DNA from: Hemerocallis citrina
Lineage: Eukaryota; Streptophyta; Magnoliopsida; Asparagales; Asphodelaceae
Direction: 5' to 3'
Assembly: GCA_017893485.1 (NCBI GenBank)
Contig: CM030362.1
Location: forward strand, 33,522,089 to 33,586,088
Length of the DNA: 64,000 nucleotides
The notes under the pieces: generated by a model
What the model was told of the DNA's origin: nothing
The model's database searches: none
Seen by the model: only the letters and a program-made list of their open reading frames with translations
Translations under genes and position numbers: made by a program
In this document: piece after piece, positions 23,201 through 36,900 of the stretch
Position numbering within the stretch: the stretch's first letter is position 1
Layout of the letters: each line of letters starts with the position of its first letter

Positions 23201-26200
23201 TGTGACCAATGTTCATCAAGTGATTTACAGTAGAAAGTGTAGAGAATCTGATACCACTCCACTTGTAGTGTTAATAGCGGAACACACACCACAAGAAACA
23301 GAAACGCCAAAGAACTAGATGCTCCAAGAACAAGCCACCACAATAATCACAAGATCTTACAAGAACACGAACACAATAATATGCAGAGATAACCAATATT
23401 TCTTATTTTCCAATAAATACAAGGATTACAGAGAGATCATAACTCTCAATCTCTCTCTCTCACCTTTGAAGCACTCGACACTCACCCCTCTTGAAGTCAT
23501 ATAATGATAACGGCTCACCTTGATTATTCTCAGTTTTCCTTAGCCCTAGAGTTCACATCGATTGCTATATACATAGTCCCCAAGTAAACCCTAAAAAATA
23601 TACACAAATACAGCCTATTGGACCCGTCAGCCCAAATAACATACAACGCCACTGCGGTCCACTGCACTTTGTTGCGGTTGCCTGCAAACAATCTCGCCAA
23701 CACCCGAGTGATGGGTAGTCGACTTGCGGTTGACTGCAATCAGTCTCACCAACACCCGAGTGTTGGGTAGTTGACTGCATGTGCTGTCATCTCCTCTGTC
23801 GCTGCTGCTGCTTCTATCTACTGTTTTGTCTTCTTTCCTTCTTCTCCAACTTCAAACTCTGTGCCTACGTGTATTTGAGGCCACACTTCCTAACAGAAAG
23901 GACTCCTAGCGAAGAATTATTTCAATAAGGTAGATCTTAGGAGCATTTGTTAACTATAAGTTCCCACTACATATGAAATATCTGGCAGAGTTAGATTGAG
24001 AAATAAAATATAACCGCAAGGTTTGCTATTGAGGTACACTTCTATAGAAAACAATAGTCCACATGAAAACCATAATCAACCATTGTACTGCAAAATCTGG
24101 AAAACCAAGCACTTGGAGATTTATTCTGTTTCATGCAGCTTGCAGATTTTTCTTTATGTATCTAAGCGAGGACTCATGTTCATGGTGTACTCTTGGAGGT
24201 AACTGTACCAGAAAGCATTTTCTAACACTAAGTGAACTTCCTAGTAAAATTTAGAAGCAATTGATTCAAATATCTTTTCTTTTCTTAGTATTTTACATAA
24301 AAACCCTTCATCCTTTCTTCTGTACCATCAACCTAGTCATTGATAGTGAACCCCCATTTACTTCCAACTAGCCTCCTTCCTCTACTTTTATTCTATTTTT
24401 TGACTAGTTACCTCTTTCCACTAAGTGTCCTTAATTTCCTAAAATACCTTGAGGTTAATTAGGGAGGAAGAAAGAATAGAAACAAATATTGTTAAGTAGA
24501 AAACTAAATGCCTGGTATCTTTAAATTTTATTTTTTTTGGAATTGCCTAGGAATGCCAAGTTTAAGTGAACACTAGACGGCTTTACTTCAATGAAAGTTT
24601 AGATTGACACAGCAAGACTCAGTAATTCGTTCTCACTCCTCTTGCTCTTTTGATCATATCTAGTTATAGTTTCCATATTCTTCTGGTTCAAATAACTCAG
24701 CTCAATACCAGTAAATCTAACAAACTTTTCCTTGGAATTGGAAAAATATCTACGGGGTGCAATGCAGCGAAGAGCTGATTTAGATCATTCATGATAGTTG
24801 TGCCTGTGCTCTTCATGCTTAATGGTGTTATGGTAATGAGTTATACATCCTAGAGTTCCTTTAAAATAATCTTGTAAAAATGTGGATCCTCTTGCATTTG
24901 AGGGAACTTTTTTTGTGTGGGAAATGATGGAACTTCTTGATCGTCGATTAATGACACATCTCCACCTTCTGAGAGGTTCAAAATTCTAGTGATGGACCTG
25001 CAAATTGGAACAGCTAGATTTGTAATCGAGAATATACATTTGCATAAGTTGGATTAACTTGGACCCTATGCCTTACTGAAGGGATAATATACTGAACAAT
25101 TTACAGAATATTCTTGTGTTAGTTTCAATGAAGCTTGAATGGTTGAAAAACTAGTATCTACAAGTTAGGGTAAAATTTGACAGATAAGGAGGGGTCAATG
25201 GGATGCATAGATGGGAACGATAAAAGCAATATATACTGAGAGTTCTTTTGTAGTGTAAAAATATTCTGGAAGAGTGCTCATAAAAAACATGTTTTCACTG
25301 AGCTTACTAACACCAGAGATCTATAATTAAATTTATATCATGAACCATCTGTAATTGAAGATGTGTTCTTTTCCTAAAATGTGTTACTAATGTTATTATT
25401 ATAAAAATACGTATGATGTAAATTACATTATATACAAGTGTTATTCTGTTAACAAATGAGGTTAATGTGGAGCTTTAGGTGTGACTTCTTTTAAATAATT
25501 ACAATGTTACTCTTTATTCCTCCTTAAATAAAATTGGTGGGAAAATAATTGTGTCCTCGCGAGTATTTATTTATTTATTTTTTAGCTACCACTTTTTTAT
25601 TCTCACATCTAAATCTTCTCTTACCTTTTGGATATCGTACATGATTATTCAACTGCAGGAATCATGACTACTGGTGCTATTAATGTGGTTCGTGGAACAA
25701 GATCATCTGACCAGGAGTTGTTTCAGATTTATGAACATTCTGAAAGGTTTGTTGAAGCATATAATCTCATCAGCTTTTTATCACCACCTTAGAATGTGTT
25801 GTGCATTGGGTTATTCGGGTATAATTCCATAAAATTGATATTATCTAGTAAAATTTTGGAAGTTTGCTCAATATTTACAGATTTGTGTGGGGGGGTGGGG
25901 GGTGGGGGTATTGTTACTCTATTTCCACTAATTTCCTTGGAATGCTTTACTTCCTCCAACTTAATATGGATGCATGGAGAGAAAGGTTTCAAGTAGCCAA
26001 CCCCAATTATCTGGGATAAAGGATTTGTTGTTTTTGCTAGCTATGCGCACATATTGACTAGTAGGGAGCGGTACATTCTGGCCTTCTGGTTTTATTTTTG
26101 AACATTCATTTCCTGTGGAAAGTTAATTCATTCTTATTCATTGATTTTGACTTGACTAGTTTGCCTCAAAGATGAGCGCAACTATATATAAGAGAAATCC

Positions 26201-27909
26201 TTATCATCTTTATTTGCCTAACTTGTATTCTTGTACCTAATATAGCAAAATTTTGGAGTCTGCAGCTTGACTGTATGGGGCTAATGACAATGAGCTCAAT
26301 TTGCGTGATTATTAAGATAGACTTTTTAGCCTTGTATAGTGTATGGGTTGCCCATTTCTTTACCATATTCTAGGAAACACAAAAGTTGCTTCAAGTATAC
26401 TACATACCACGGGTACAAGCATGTGACGACAAATCTGTTAAAAGTAGGACACAGGGTTAAATCCGTAATGTACCATATCTATATAATAAAACACAAAGAA
26501 AGCTATCAAGTGGCTCACCTTCAATTCCCCCAAAATCAAAGGCTCAGATCCAACCTCACAAAACACATTTCCCCCCCAAAATTTCAAACCCCAAAACCAA
26601 ATTCCCTCACCCCGCCAAAACTAAAAAACTCATTACTTTATTACTATATCTCTCTTCTCTTTTCACTTTTTTATATTTATCTCTTTCACTCTCTCCCTCT
26701 CTCTCTCCCATTCTTTCTTTATTTACTTAGAAATTTAGATTTTAAGATTTCAGGTTTGTAAAATTTTCAGAATTTTTATGCTTTTTTTTATCGCACATGT
26801 TATATTGAAAATAACAAATATATCTTCAACAGTTAAATTTTATCAATTTTCACCCTTAAAGTTCTAAGAAGTTGGATTTTACACCCCCATTTATAATTAT
26901 TTTTCAACTTATACTAATAGAAACGTGGACTTTTATTTACAACTAATTATTATCATACTATTCAAACTTGAGCTACATAATAATTGTTTTACTGTTTTCA
27001 GGGCTTTTCGTGTGTTGTATCGTTCCAAAGACTTGCCGTAGGCACATGCCCACGGGCAAATCTAGTTATATTACAATTTATATGATTCTGCATAAATTTA
27101 ATCCAAATGACTTTTGACAATTTAATGTTGAGTTACATTATCAAAATTAGAGATTGATAATTAGCAAAAAAAGTTTTAACAGTTTCATTTTCCATATAAA
27201 AGATCCAGCCATGAGAAAATTGATAAGATCTACTAGTATAAAAAATGATCAAGAACTATTTGAGAATTGTTGGTCATGTATTGCACTTGAGAAGAGTCTA
27301 CAGTTTAAGAACTGCTTAAGATATAGGCTTTGTTTGGCATTGTTGTGGGCCAATAGAGAAAGTGCTTTTGGAATCATCACTGTTTGGCAACAACAGTTGC
27401 AAAACTGTTGTCGGAATAACAAAAGAGGTTTTTGATAATTAACTGTTTGACAAAGTGCTTTTTTAAAATTGCTATGAGATTATAAAAATTCCCTAATATT
27501 AAAAATTGGAAAATCTCTTGTAACATAATTGAAATGTAAAAAATTTAAATTTTCTATTATTTTTTTCTTCTTTTAATAAATTTTATTATTAAGTTTTCTA
27601 TATTTTAATCACATAACAAGAATTGGGAAAAAGGCTTTGTAGTTGGGAAAAAGGCTTTGTTGTTGTTGTTGTTGTTGTTATATCAGCCTAATAATAATAA
27701 GATTTTACCTATCAAACATCGAATTTATGGAAAGTTGAAAAAGGTGCAAGAACTTTTTTTTCTTCAAATTTTAGGGCTGAGGAGAGGGAGGAGAAAACCC
27801 TAATGGGAAGAGAGTGAAGAGAGGGAGGCACGGCGATGGAAAGTTTGAGACTAAATAGGAAGGAAAGGCGGAGAGAGGCGAGGGGATGAGGAGAAAAAGG
27901 GGTAGAAGG

Positions 27910-27969
<60 letters not shown>

Positions 27970-30900
27970 AATGATGTAGAAAAATGAAAGAGGCAAGAAG
28001 AAAGGTGGAGGAAGAATGAAAAGAAGAAGAAAAAAATGTGAGAATTTTCTTTTCTTTCTAATAGTTAGGTTAGACAGTTTTTTTAAAGCCAAAAGCCTCA
28101 ATTTGGTGTGGTGGAAATTTGGGGAACAAGGGAAGATTTTGAAAATCTCTTTGGCCCAAACAAGTTTTTTAGAAAAATTGCCAAACAACTAATATGTAAT
28201 AAAAACTGTTTTTTAGTCTTTAAAAGAGCTTTTGGGCTCTCCCATAGCAATGCCAAACAGTGTCATAATGTTTGTATTAAACTTTTGGACGGATGTGTGA
28301 AGTGTCAGACATGTGTCCAAAGAGGTAAGAGGTAAATAAACTGTTGTTGTCTGACATAGGGGCATGCAAGTATTGGTTCTACATAGCCCATATATAGTGC
28401 CTACCCATGAGTGACGAGGCTCACATCACCTTTCATGTGCAATGTCAAGGAATCTTCATAACTGTTATCAATTTGATTTTAGAGCATCATCTGAAACTTG
28501 AACAAATTTTAATTAGGTTACTTACGCTTTATTTAGCTAAACAATCTCCGTATAGTATTGTGCTTTGATCAATATCTTGGGCTCATAGTGGGTTTCCATT
28601 GTGCATTACTTATTGAAGTTATCTTACGGTTCAATAGAACTACTTTCTTGATCCTTTGAAGTTTGAACACTTTCTCATTCATCCCAGCAATACATTTTTA
28701 CCTAATTGATTTGTTTTTTGTTTTTTGTTTTTTGTATGCATACCATAGAATGACATACTCTCAATTCTATAGTTTTTACTCTGTTCTGTGTACGCATGGA
28801 GGGTCCTTACTACTTACCACCAAAGGCAAACTTTTCTCATAAATGTTCTGATCCTTAGGGTGTCAATCTTATTTATGCTTGAAAGGATCATGTAGTTAGC
28901 TGGATATTTATTAGTTGTGTGTCTGGGTCTTAAATGGTTGGCCACTTAACATTTCGAACAGTCCATCTTCTAGATTTCCCAACCCATTTAACCCAATTTG
29001 ACCTATTTGGTAATTAAAATAATGATAATAATATTTACATATCATACAATATGGGCTGAAAGTCGTACTAGTTAGTGGAAGATATGTGAGGCTTCACTAG
29101 ATAGGTTTACTTTAAATGCTAGATTCATGTTGGATTACCAAATCTTGCCATGGTATAGTTTCTCTGTACCCCTCTTCAGTTATGGGATTTACCTTCAGTG
29201 GTCAAATTATGATTTGTCACAGTCAGGTTGACATTAGTATATGAGGTGATTGAAATTATTTGGAGGAAGCTTAATACTTATATTCCCCAAAGTTGGCTGC
29301 CCTTGTTGTTCCATAATTATTCTTCACATATTTATTGCTTAGTTGACTTTCAGTTTGTTTAGTTCTTGCTAATGCATATGCCAGCAGTATCTAATTTTTA
29401 AAAAAGGATCATTGTATTGTTCCTTTTATCCATGTCATCCTTCTGTTGTCTAGTTACAATGATTCTGATATATTTTTTAATCTTTCATCCCAGCATCGCT
29501 CTTGTTGTAGACAGTCCTCAATTTTTTAATAGGATTGCAGAGTCTTTCCTTCCAAAGGCAGATATACGTGTTATAGTTCTACTTTGGGGTGAGAAATCAT
29601 GTTTAAAGGAAACTTACAGTCCCAAATATGAGATGAGCATACCCATCTACGAATATAAAGATATCATAGAGTTGGGGAAAAAAAGCCGCCAATTGTTACT
29701 CAATGCATGCAAGGAAGGTAATGCCCAGTCTCTCTTTAAAAGATATTTTGTATTTCCATATCGAGATAGCATTGTTTCAGCTCATGTTACTAAAAGTGGA
29801 TCCTATGCCTCCTCAGCCTAAGTAGCCACTTAGTGGATTAACTCAAGTTTAACCATATAGGGCTCACGTCATTTCTGATAAATTCTTATAGGGAGACAGT
29901 AAATAAAGGATAATCTAAAAGATGTAGTAGGCCTAATATTGTTGCCTTTCTGGTGGTTACCTAGAAGCTGATTAATTATAATTTATAAGTGATCCTGTCA
30001 TTGTTTTAAATGTCCTCCGATGTGTCCAATATGCCATTTTTGAATGGTCTCTGCCATTCACATAGCAGATTCAATACTAACCCAAGATTATAACAGGGTA
30101 TGCTTATGTCGAGCTACAACTTTTAGAAGTTACCAGTATATAGTAATTGCAATTTAGGTCTTTCCAGAGATAGGTTCCGCTATTGTAATTAACTTGGTTC
30201 ACCGATTAAAGTATACATCTTCTAGGTGGAAAGCTAGTACTCAAATTGATCCCTAATTTACCCTAACTAATCGATCACAGTGTCAATTCTTTTTGTCTTT
30301 AGTTATCTTGTATTGTCTGTCTTCTATGTCTTACAATCTCATAAAATACACATAATACAGGCTTTTCTGATCAGTGTATTTTCATTCTCTCTCTTGAACT
30401 GTTTTGCATATAGCTCTGAAAATCTCAGTTATTTTCTATGAGTATGTCTTTATGTTTTAAGGTTGCTGGCTTAAACATTCTATTAATTAACAACTTGTGT
30501 TTCGTTTGATACCAAATATGATCTCGAAGAAGACATATATGGATCAAAAGAACAATGGCAAGAAGCAAATTACTAGGAAGAGTATAAATCTGAGTGTGAA
30601 CAGAACTTGGCTGGACCAAAGTTGTCTCCATTACACCTTTAATTATAATGTGGAGTTTTTGCTGAATGCTTCCTTTAGTACCTAATCCTTACATTCTCAA
30701 TAATGGACACTAGCTGAACTGATATCTTTCAGGTGACCATTATACATCGCAAATCATTAATTCAGATGACGTCGCAACAATTATGTACACAAGTGGAACA
30801 AGTGGTTCCCCAAAAGGTGTGATGCTTACACATTACAATCTTTTGCATCAGGTCAGACAAATATCCTTTCAATTATTTTTGGTTTTTCTCTCTCTCCCTC

Positions 30901-33900
30901 TGCCCTCAAATCCATTGTAGAAATGTTTATGATTTCACTAAACTAACTTATCAGAATGTCAGTTTTTCTCTTTAAATTATGTTGTTATTAAAATCCGTTG
31001 TTTAACAGGAAGGGCCAAGTTAATTGTCTCTTCATATTTATTTTATGGTTTTGTAATCTGTATAACATCTTTCTTCTAACAGAATCTCAGCCTCCTTTCT
31101 TTTTCCTTTTCTGTGTTCTAGATAAAGAATTTGTGGGACATTGTGCCTGCAGAAGTTGGAGACAAGTTCCTAAGCATTCTTCCTCCATGGCATGCCTATG
31201 AGCGTGCTTGTGAGTACTTCATATTTACTCTTGGTATCGAGCAAGTTTACTCAAATGTGAAGAGCTTAAAGGTACCGCTCTGGGTGAAAGTGCTAACATG
31301 TTTGCATCTTAAGTAGATACAATCTATGCATCAGGATTGGGTGAATGATTGATAAATGTTTTCTTGTGTTTGATGAATTGTTCTGTTAATCAGTTTCCTT
31401 GATTAAAATGTGCCTGCTTAAAAATTTCCACCAGTTCTTATATTATTTGCTCCTTGTCTCGTGGCTGACTTGTTATTTAATTTTGGTTAGGAAGATTTGA
31501 AGAAGTATCAACCACAATACCTTATCTCTGTACCTCTGGTTTATGAAACGCTTTACAGGTCAGTTCTCTTTAATACAAACTGCAGTTCATTGAAAGGATT
31601 TGATAATTACTTAAACGTTAAAAAATGGGAACCACAAAGACTATAATAGGATCATAATTTTTAGCTTTTATAATGAAATTCAATTTTTATCTGAGAAGAC
31701 CCAAAATAATTATGTGAAAGTTGATTCTAATTGTTTGATCACCATGCTTGCTGTAGCACCCCGAGTTCCACACACTGGAAGCTCGTGACACTTACCCAGA
31801 ATCTTTACTTCAAAGAGTACACAACATAGAAAATCACAGGAATTTAGAAACTTACATTACACAAGGAAACTTTATCCTCCACTTGGATGCTTTCTGCAGC
31901 TCGAGTCCCCTGCTCAATAATCAGCAATCCTGCAACTAAACAAATGTGGGCATGTCAGTTGCATACAACTGACGCAATGCGGATGAAACCCGAAATATCC
32001 AAAATCCTCAACAATCAATATTTGATGCAGGAGAAAAAAAATGTGAAAGTCAAACCACAAGTGTTGGTGTATGCCATGATCTAGATTTTAATGCACAACT
32101 CATATGCACACCATGCTCTTAATCTAATGCAAACTTGATTTGGAAATGTATGCATCCCATACTACATACTCTCCAAATCGAGTTCGTATTTTCCAGATGA
32201 TAGGGTCCAATCTCTTGCCGTGCATCCTACTCTTGTACTCTTTCTTGTTTCTGACATTCATCTAGTGACTGGTAGAGTCTGCAGTACATGCGGTCTATTC
32301 CTGCTTCTGTAGTCGGATCGTGGTCCTTTCTCCACTCCGATAGGATCGTGGTCCCTTTCCATTCCCAGTCAGGCCTGTGATCATCAGCTCTGCCGGAATC
32401 ATGGTCCTTCTCCACTCCTGCCCCTACCAAAGTTATCGTGAACATAAAGCGAATCGTAGGGCCACCCCTACTCTGCCCAAAGACTTAGAGATACACTCTT
32501 GCTCTTTGTTCGTATTGATAACCCAGAACATAGACGGAAACTTAAGAGTCCATCTCCTAAGTTCCGACATGACTTGCGACTTACGTCTGCATCCCGTTCT
32601 TATCACTAAATCCCAGAAATTAACAGTCGAGACTACGTCGCATGTGCCCCAGACGAGATCACGCTGCACGTGTCCCATTGACAGGTGAGTACACGCCAAC
32701 TAGTGTCTGTCCTTACAATCACGAATCACACTACCTAGGACTCATGCCTTTACTAATTTATACAACTTAGGTCAATTTCTCATCAGCTTAATTTCTCCAT
32801 TAATCACCACTTAGTTTCTAGGTGGAATTATTAGTACTTAAGGTCTCATTGTTCACAATTACATTAGAGTATCATTATATTCTTATTCTCAATTATTGGC
32901 CCAACCCGGCCCTTATCCGGCCCATAGAAAGCAAATACACTTACTTCTCTATACTAACTTCACAAGTTCTTTCATTACTACAAATCACATTCTCCCACTA
33001 ATTAAAATAATGTTTAGTTAGTACAACTAACTCCCATATTGTCAAGTTACCACATTTATTATGAAGTTATTCTTAATTCAACCATCCTTCCACCTACTAA
33101 TCTCAAACTTGCATTTTCTTTATTAGGACTAGGTGCTTACTAACTCCTTCAATTTGCTTACTAGCATATCAATTCTAACATGAATAATTCTATTAACATG
33201 ATTTCTTTTTACTAACAAGTTAGTACTCAAGGTCAAGTCTACACTTAGCTCTTAACATAAACTATGCTTACTAACCATGGACAATTGGTTAGCATAGGTT
33301 ACTAACAAGATCAAGTCTACATTTTCAACTTCCTAACTTCTCACTAATAAGGCGTTCTAGCATTTTTGCTTTACTAATTTACTACCATACTAACCTATTT
33401 AACTTACTAACTTACTAACATGAACAATGTTAATATTATTAACATGATTATACTTGCTAACATGATCACTATTTACACAAGAAACCCTTATATGGTTCTC
33501 AACTACACATTGGAGCTTACTAACATACATTGAACTTACTAATGTTACAACTAAGCTTACTAACATTATAACTAAGCTTACTAACTTATTAGTAGCTTAC
33601 TAATACAATGTTAGTAGCTTACTATCAATGTAAAATTTACTAATCAAGTTACTAACTTGCTAATGACATGGTTTTTATTCATAATTATGTATAAAAGATT
33701 CATTTTTCACACTTTCTATCATCCTTAACACAAAGATTAAATCTGTATTTATTCACTAGCATTTTTATACATATAATTTCACAACATTCATAAGTAAGAA
33801 AGAAGAACACCCACTACAATGTCTAGCAAGCATCAATCAATCATTCCATATATAAAGAAAAATAATAATACATGAGGTGTGAAGAATACCCACTTTTACT

Positions 33901-36900
33901 TAGTGAACTTTGTGAACTTCAAGAATATGCTTCCTTCTTTTCCGTGCTTCAAGTTGCTTCCTTCACTACTTAGCTTACTATGAACACAATTGCTACTAGG
34001 AATTATATATATATAGGGATGCTTAGAAATATGGAAGATAGAAAAGAATAGAAGAAAGTTTAGGCTAGGGTTTAAAAGTAGTATGAAGAAAGAGCCATAA
34101 AGAGGTGAATTAGGGTTAAACTTAACATCATATATATAGAAGAAGAGGAAGAAGGGGGCTGCCAAATGCTGCCGGCCGCTGCAGAAAGAAAGAAAAAGAG
34201 AGAGAGAAGTGGAGTGTGGGTGTATGTGGAAGTCTCTAGGAAATGCTTAGGTGTCCTTTTTTGCATTTAACCCCCTAAGCTTTAATTAATTGTGATTATG
34301 CTCTTTGTTGTTGGGTTGGGCTTCTTCTTTTTTTTTTTTTGTAAACAAGTTGGGCTTTAAGAAAGAAACATATTAGGTTTTAAAAACTTAACCATATGGG
34401 TATGCTAAACAAAAATAAACATAGGTATAATAGTGTTTGATAAAAAAAATAACAATAACAATGTATATATATATTTTATTAACTAAACATGCTAGAGGTA
34501 TTACATCACTCCCCTCTTAGAATAGTTCCGTCCTTGGAACTATACCAGTGTAGAGGATCAGACATCCAGAAAAATATTATAACATACCCATTTCAAAACA
34601 CAGCATCATATTTAATTTAATGATCCAAGTACATGCGGAGTACATATGGAAACCTTCATACTTCTAGTCACATCCAAAACATATCATTTTTAGCAGCACA
34701 ACAAATTACATTACATCCTTCAGTACCCATGATGACCCACATCTTCCTTCTCAGTAGCCACTTCAGTCAGTGCGAAAACATGTCCCTGACGGAAGGACTT
34801 CTTCCCTTGATCATTGTTCTTCTGCCCTGGACCACTATTGTCCTTTTGCAGTTGTGGGCATTTTGGCCTGACGTGCCCAACATTTCCACAATTGAAACAT
34901 GTTCGTTCACTATCCTGAACCTTATTCTTTGGGCATTGGGATTTAATGTGTCCTCGCTCACCACAGAGGAAACACTTCACTGGCTTGATGGCTTCTGTAC
35001 TGGTATTGGGCTTCTGGAACTTCTGGTTCGGGCCTTGCTCCTTGAAGTCTGTGGCTAGAACAGACCGTTTAAAGGAAGCAGTTGATGCTCTTACTTTGCT
35101 ATGCTCTTACTTTGCAGCAAGGTTGAAAATCTGAGTATTTGTATCTATATTTGATTGTAGTAATCTACTATATTATCCATATCAATGGTAATAATTGTTG
35201 CAGATTGAAGTATCTACTTCTACAAGAACTTTGATGTAAAACCAACCCTAAAATAGAGAATTTTCCAAGAAGTTTAATGGGTTAATTTTACCAACATGAA
35301 AGTGCGGATTTAGATTGGATATTTTAACAGTTAACAGGTTCGATGGGTTTTCAAGAATTGAATCAAATGCTAACAATTCCAATTAATAATTCAATCTTAA
35401 TCAATAAGTAAATCCCTACGTGTTTTAGCAAGTAAAAATTGCAATACCAATTCGTACTCTAATCTAGCATGTGGATCACTCAATCTCAGTATTTTGTGGT
35501 CGACAGTCAAATTAGATAATATACTAGATGATAAGGCAGTAAAACACAAATATATAGTAATGGAAAGAGTATACCGAATGTGCAGAAAATCAGCGTAGAT
35601 CTCGGAATTGGGCAGCAACAAAGATCTCAGCAACGACAGCAACAGAGCCAAAGCAGTTGGCTGGCCAACGGCGGGTGGACGACGAGCGGGGCAGCGTCGA
35701 CGGCAGGCTGCGACGGCGCCGGCGAGGATGGTTCCGGCGAAGACAGGAGGTGGGGGTTGTGGCTGGGCTTCGGGAAAAGAAGGAGGGAGGAGAAGATGGG
35801 AGCGGGAGTTGAGGAGGAAGGTGTCGAGGGTGTGGAGGCTTGGAGTAGTGGTGGATCGACGGAGAGGAAGGGTTGCGGGATGGAGATTCTGGCTGGGAGT
35901 GGAAGGGAAAAGCGGCGACGGCGGCGTGGTGCGAAGATGACGGAGAGACGCAGCGGAGATGAAGGTGCGGATTCCTTGGGGTTTGGACGTTGATATCGGG
36001 AGGAAGAAGGGTTTTCGGGAGTACTTGGAGTTGGGTTTTTTTTTTTTTTGAGGGAACGGATTGGAGTGGAGAAGATGATGGAGGGGGGGGCGGCTGATAT
36101 GTAGGGGAGTGTGGTTAGGGTTTTGAAATTAGGGAATTAGGGAGATTAGTGTTAGGGATTTGTAATTGGGGATTATTAATTTGGGGGTAGATTTTAGAGT
36201 TTATCACAAACCCTAAAATTTGATTAGGATTTATCACAAAGCCTAATGTAGATCTCAGTTGTATCACACAAGAGAGAAGAAGGAAGAGCAAAACTCAACA
36301 CAGATTTTTTTAATCAATAATGGCATGCTTTTCTCATTAATCTCAAGGCCTTTAAATAGGCTCAATTACATCTTGAAACACATCTCCAAAATATTCTCAA
36401 AATCTAAAAATTACAAAAAGATTACATATGGCTATAATTGCCAGAAATAAAAATGGTAATAAAATAAAAATCCTAAACTGGAAAGATGTCCTCATCAAAC
36501 TTAATCTAAAATAATCTTAGCGTCAGTATGACATGTTTAAAGGAATTTTTGTAGGTAGACTAGTTTGAATGGATTTACATAAAGAAATTGCTAATACATT
36601 GATACCTATGGTGCTTCTCACAGTGTATTTAATTTCACATGGACATGCAAATGAAACCAGTCTTTTGAACTTATCCAACATGTGTAGAATGCTTAGTTAT
36701 TAGAACATTGATTTTTTGTAAATATTTATTAAATTGTTAAAGGATGAAAACAAAATCATAATCTTATATGAATAATAAACACTTCATTCCTTTATTGGGG
36801 GGTTTATGCCAACAATGAGCTAAAAAGACAAACACACCGAGACAAAGAAGTGCTGAATTTTGAAGTGTTGGTTAACGGACCCCGTAATGTTGGTTAAGGT

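Larger units (their letters stand above)
31752..35055 (-). mobile_element. Ty3/gypsy fragment: 3' LTR, purine tract and gag end
   Basis: On the minus strand: gag zinc knuckles, purine tract TAAGAGGGGAG (34509-34519), then an LTR that starts TGATGTAATACC at 34508 and ends GGGGTGCTACA at 31752. The gag lies only about 200 bp from the purine tract, so pol is missing, and the 5' half (right side) is absent beyond about 35055. No target duplication can be assigned. Confidence 0.78.

Noticed and set aside
27712..28188. 158-codon minus-strand ORF rich in Leu/Ser/Phe
   Set aside because: Generated by the (GA)n microsatellite and purine-rich flanks inside a MITE.
32227..32699. Overlapping ORFs inside the gypsy LTR
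   Set aside because: Both strands open over the same stretch, no domain, in an LTR.
35580..35993. 137-codon Gly/Arg/Glu-rich ORF
   Set aside because: Lies in the GC-rich core of a solo LTR, antisense to it, and is not conserved in sister copies.
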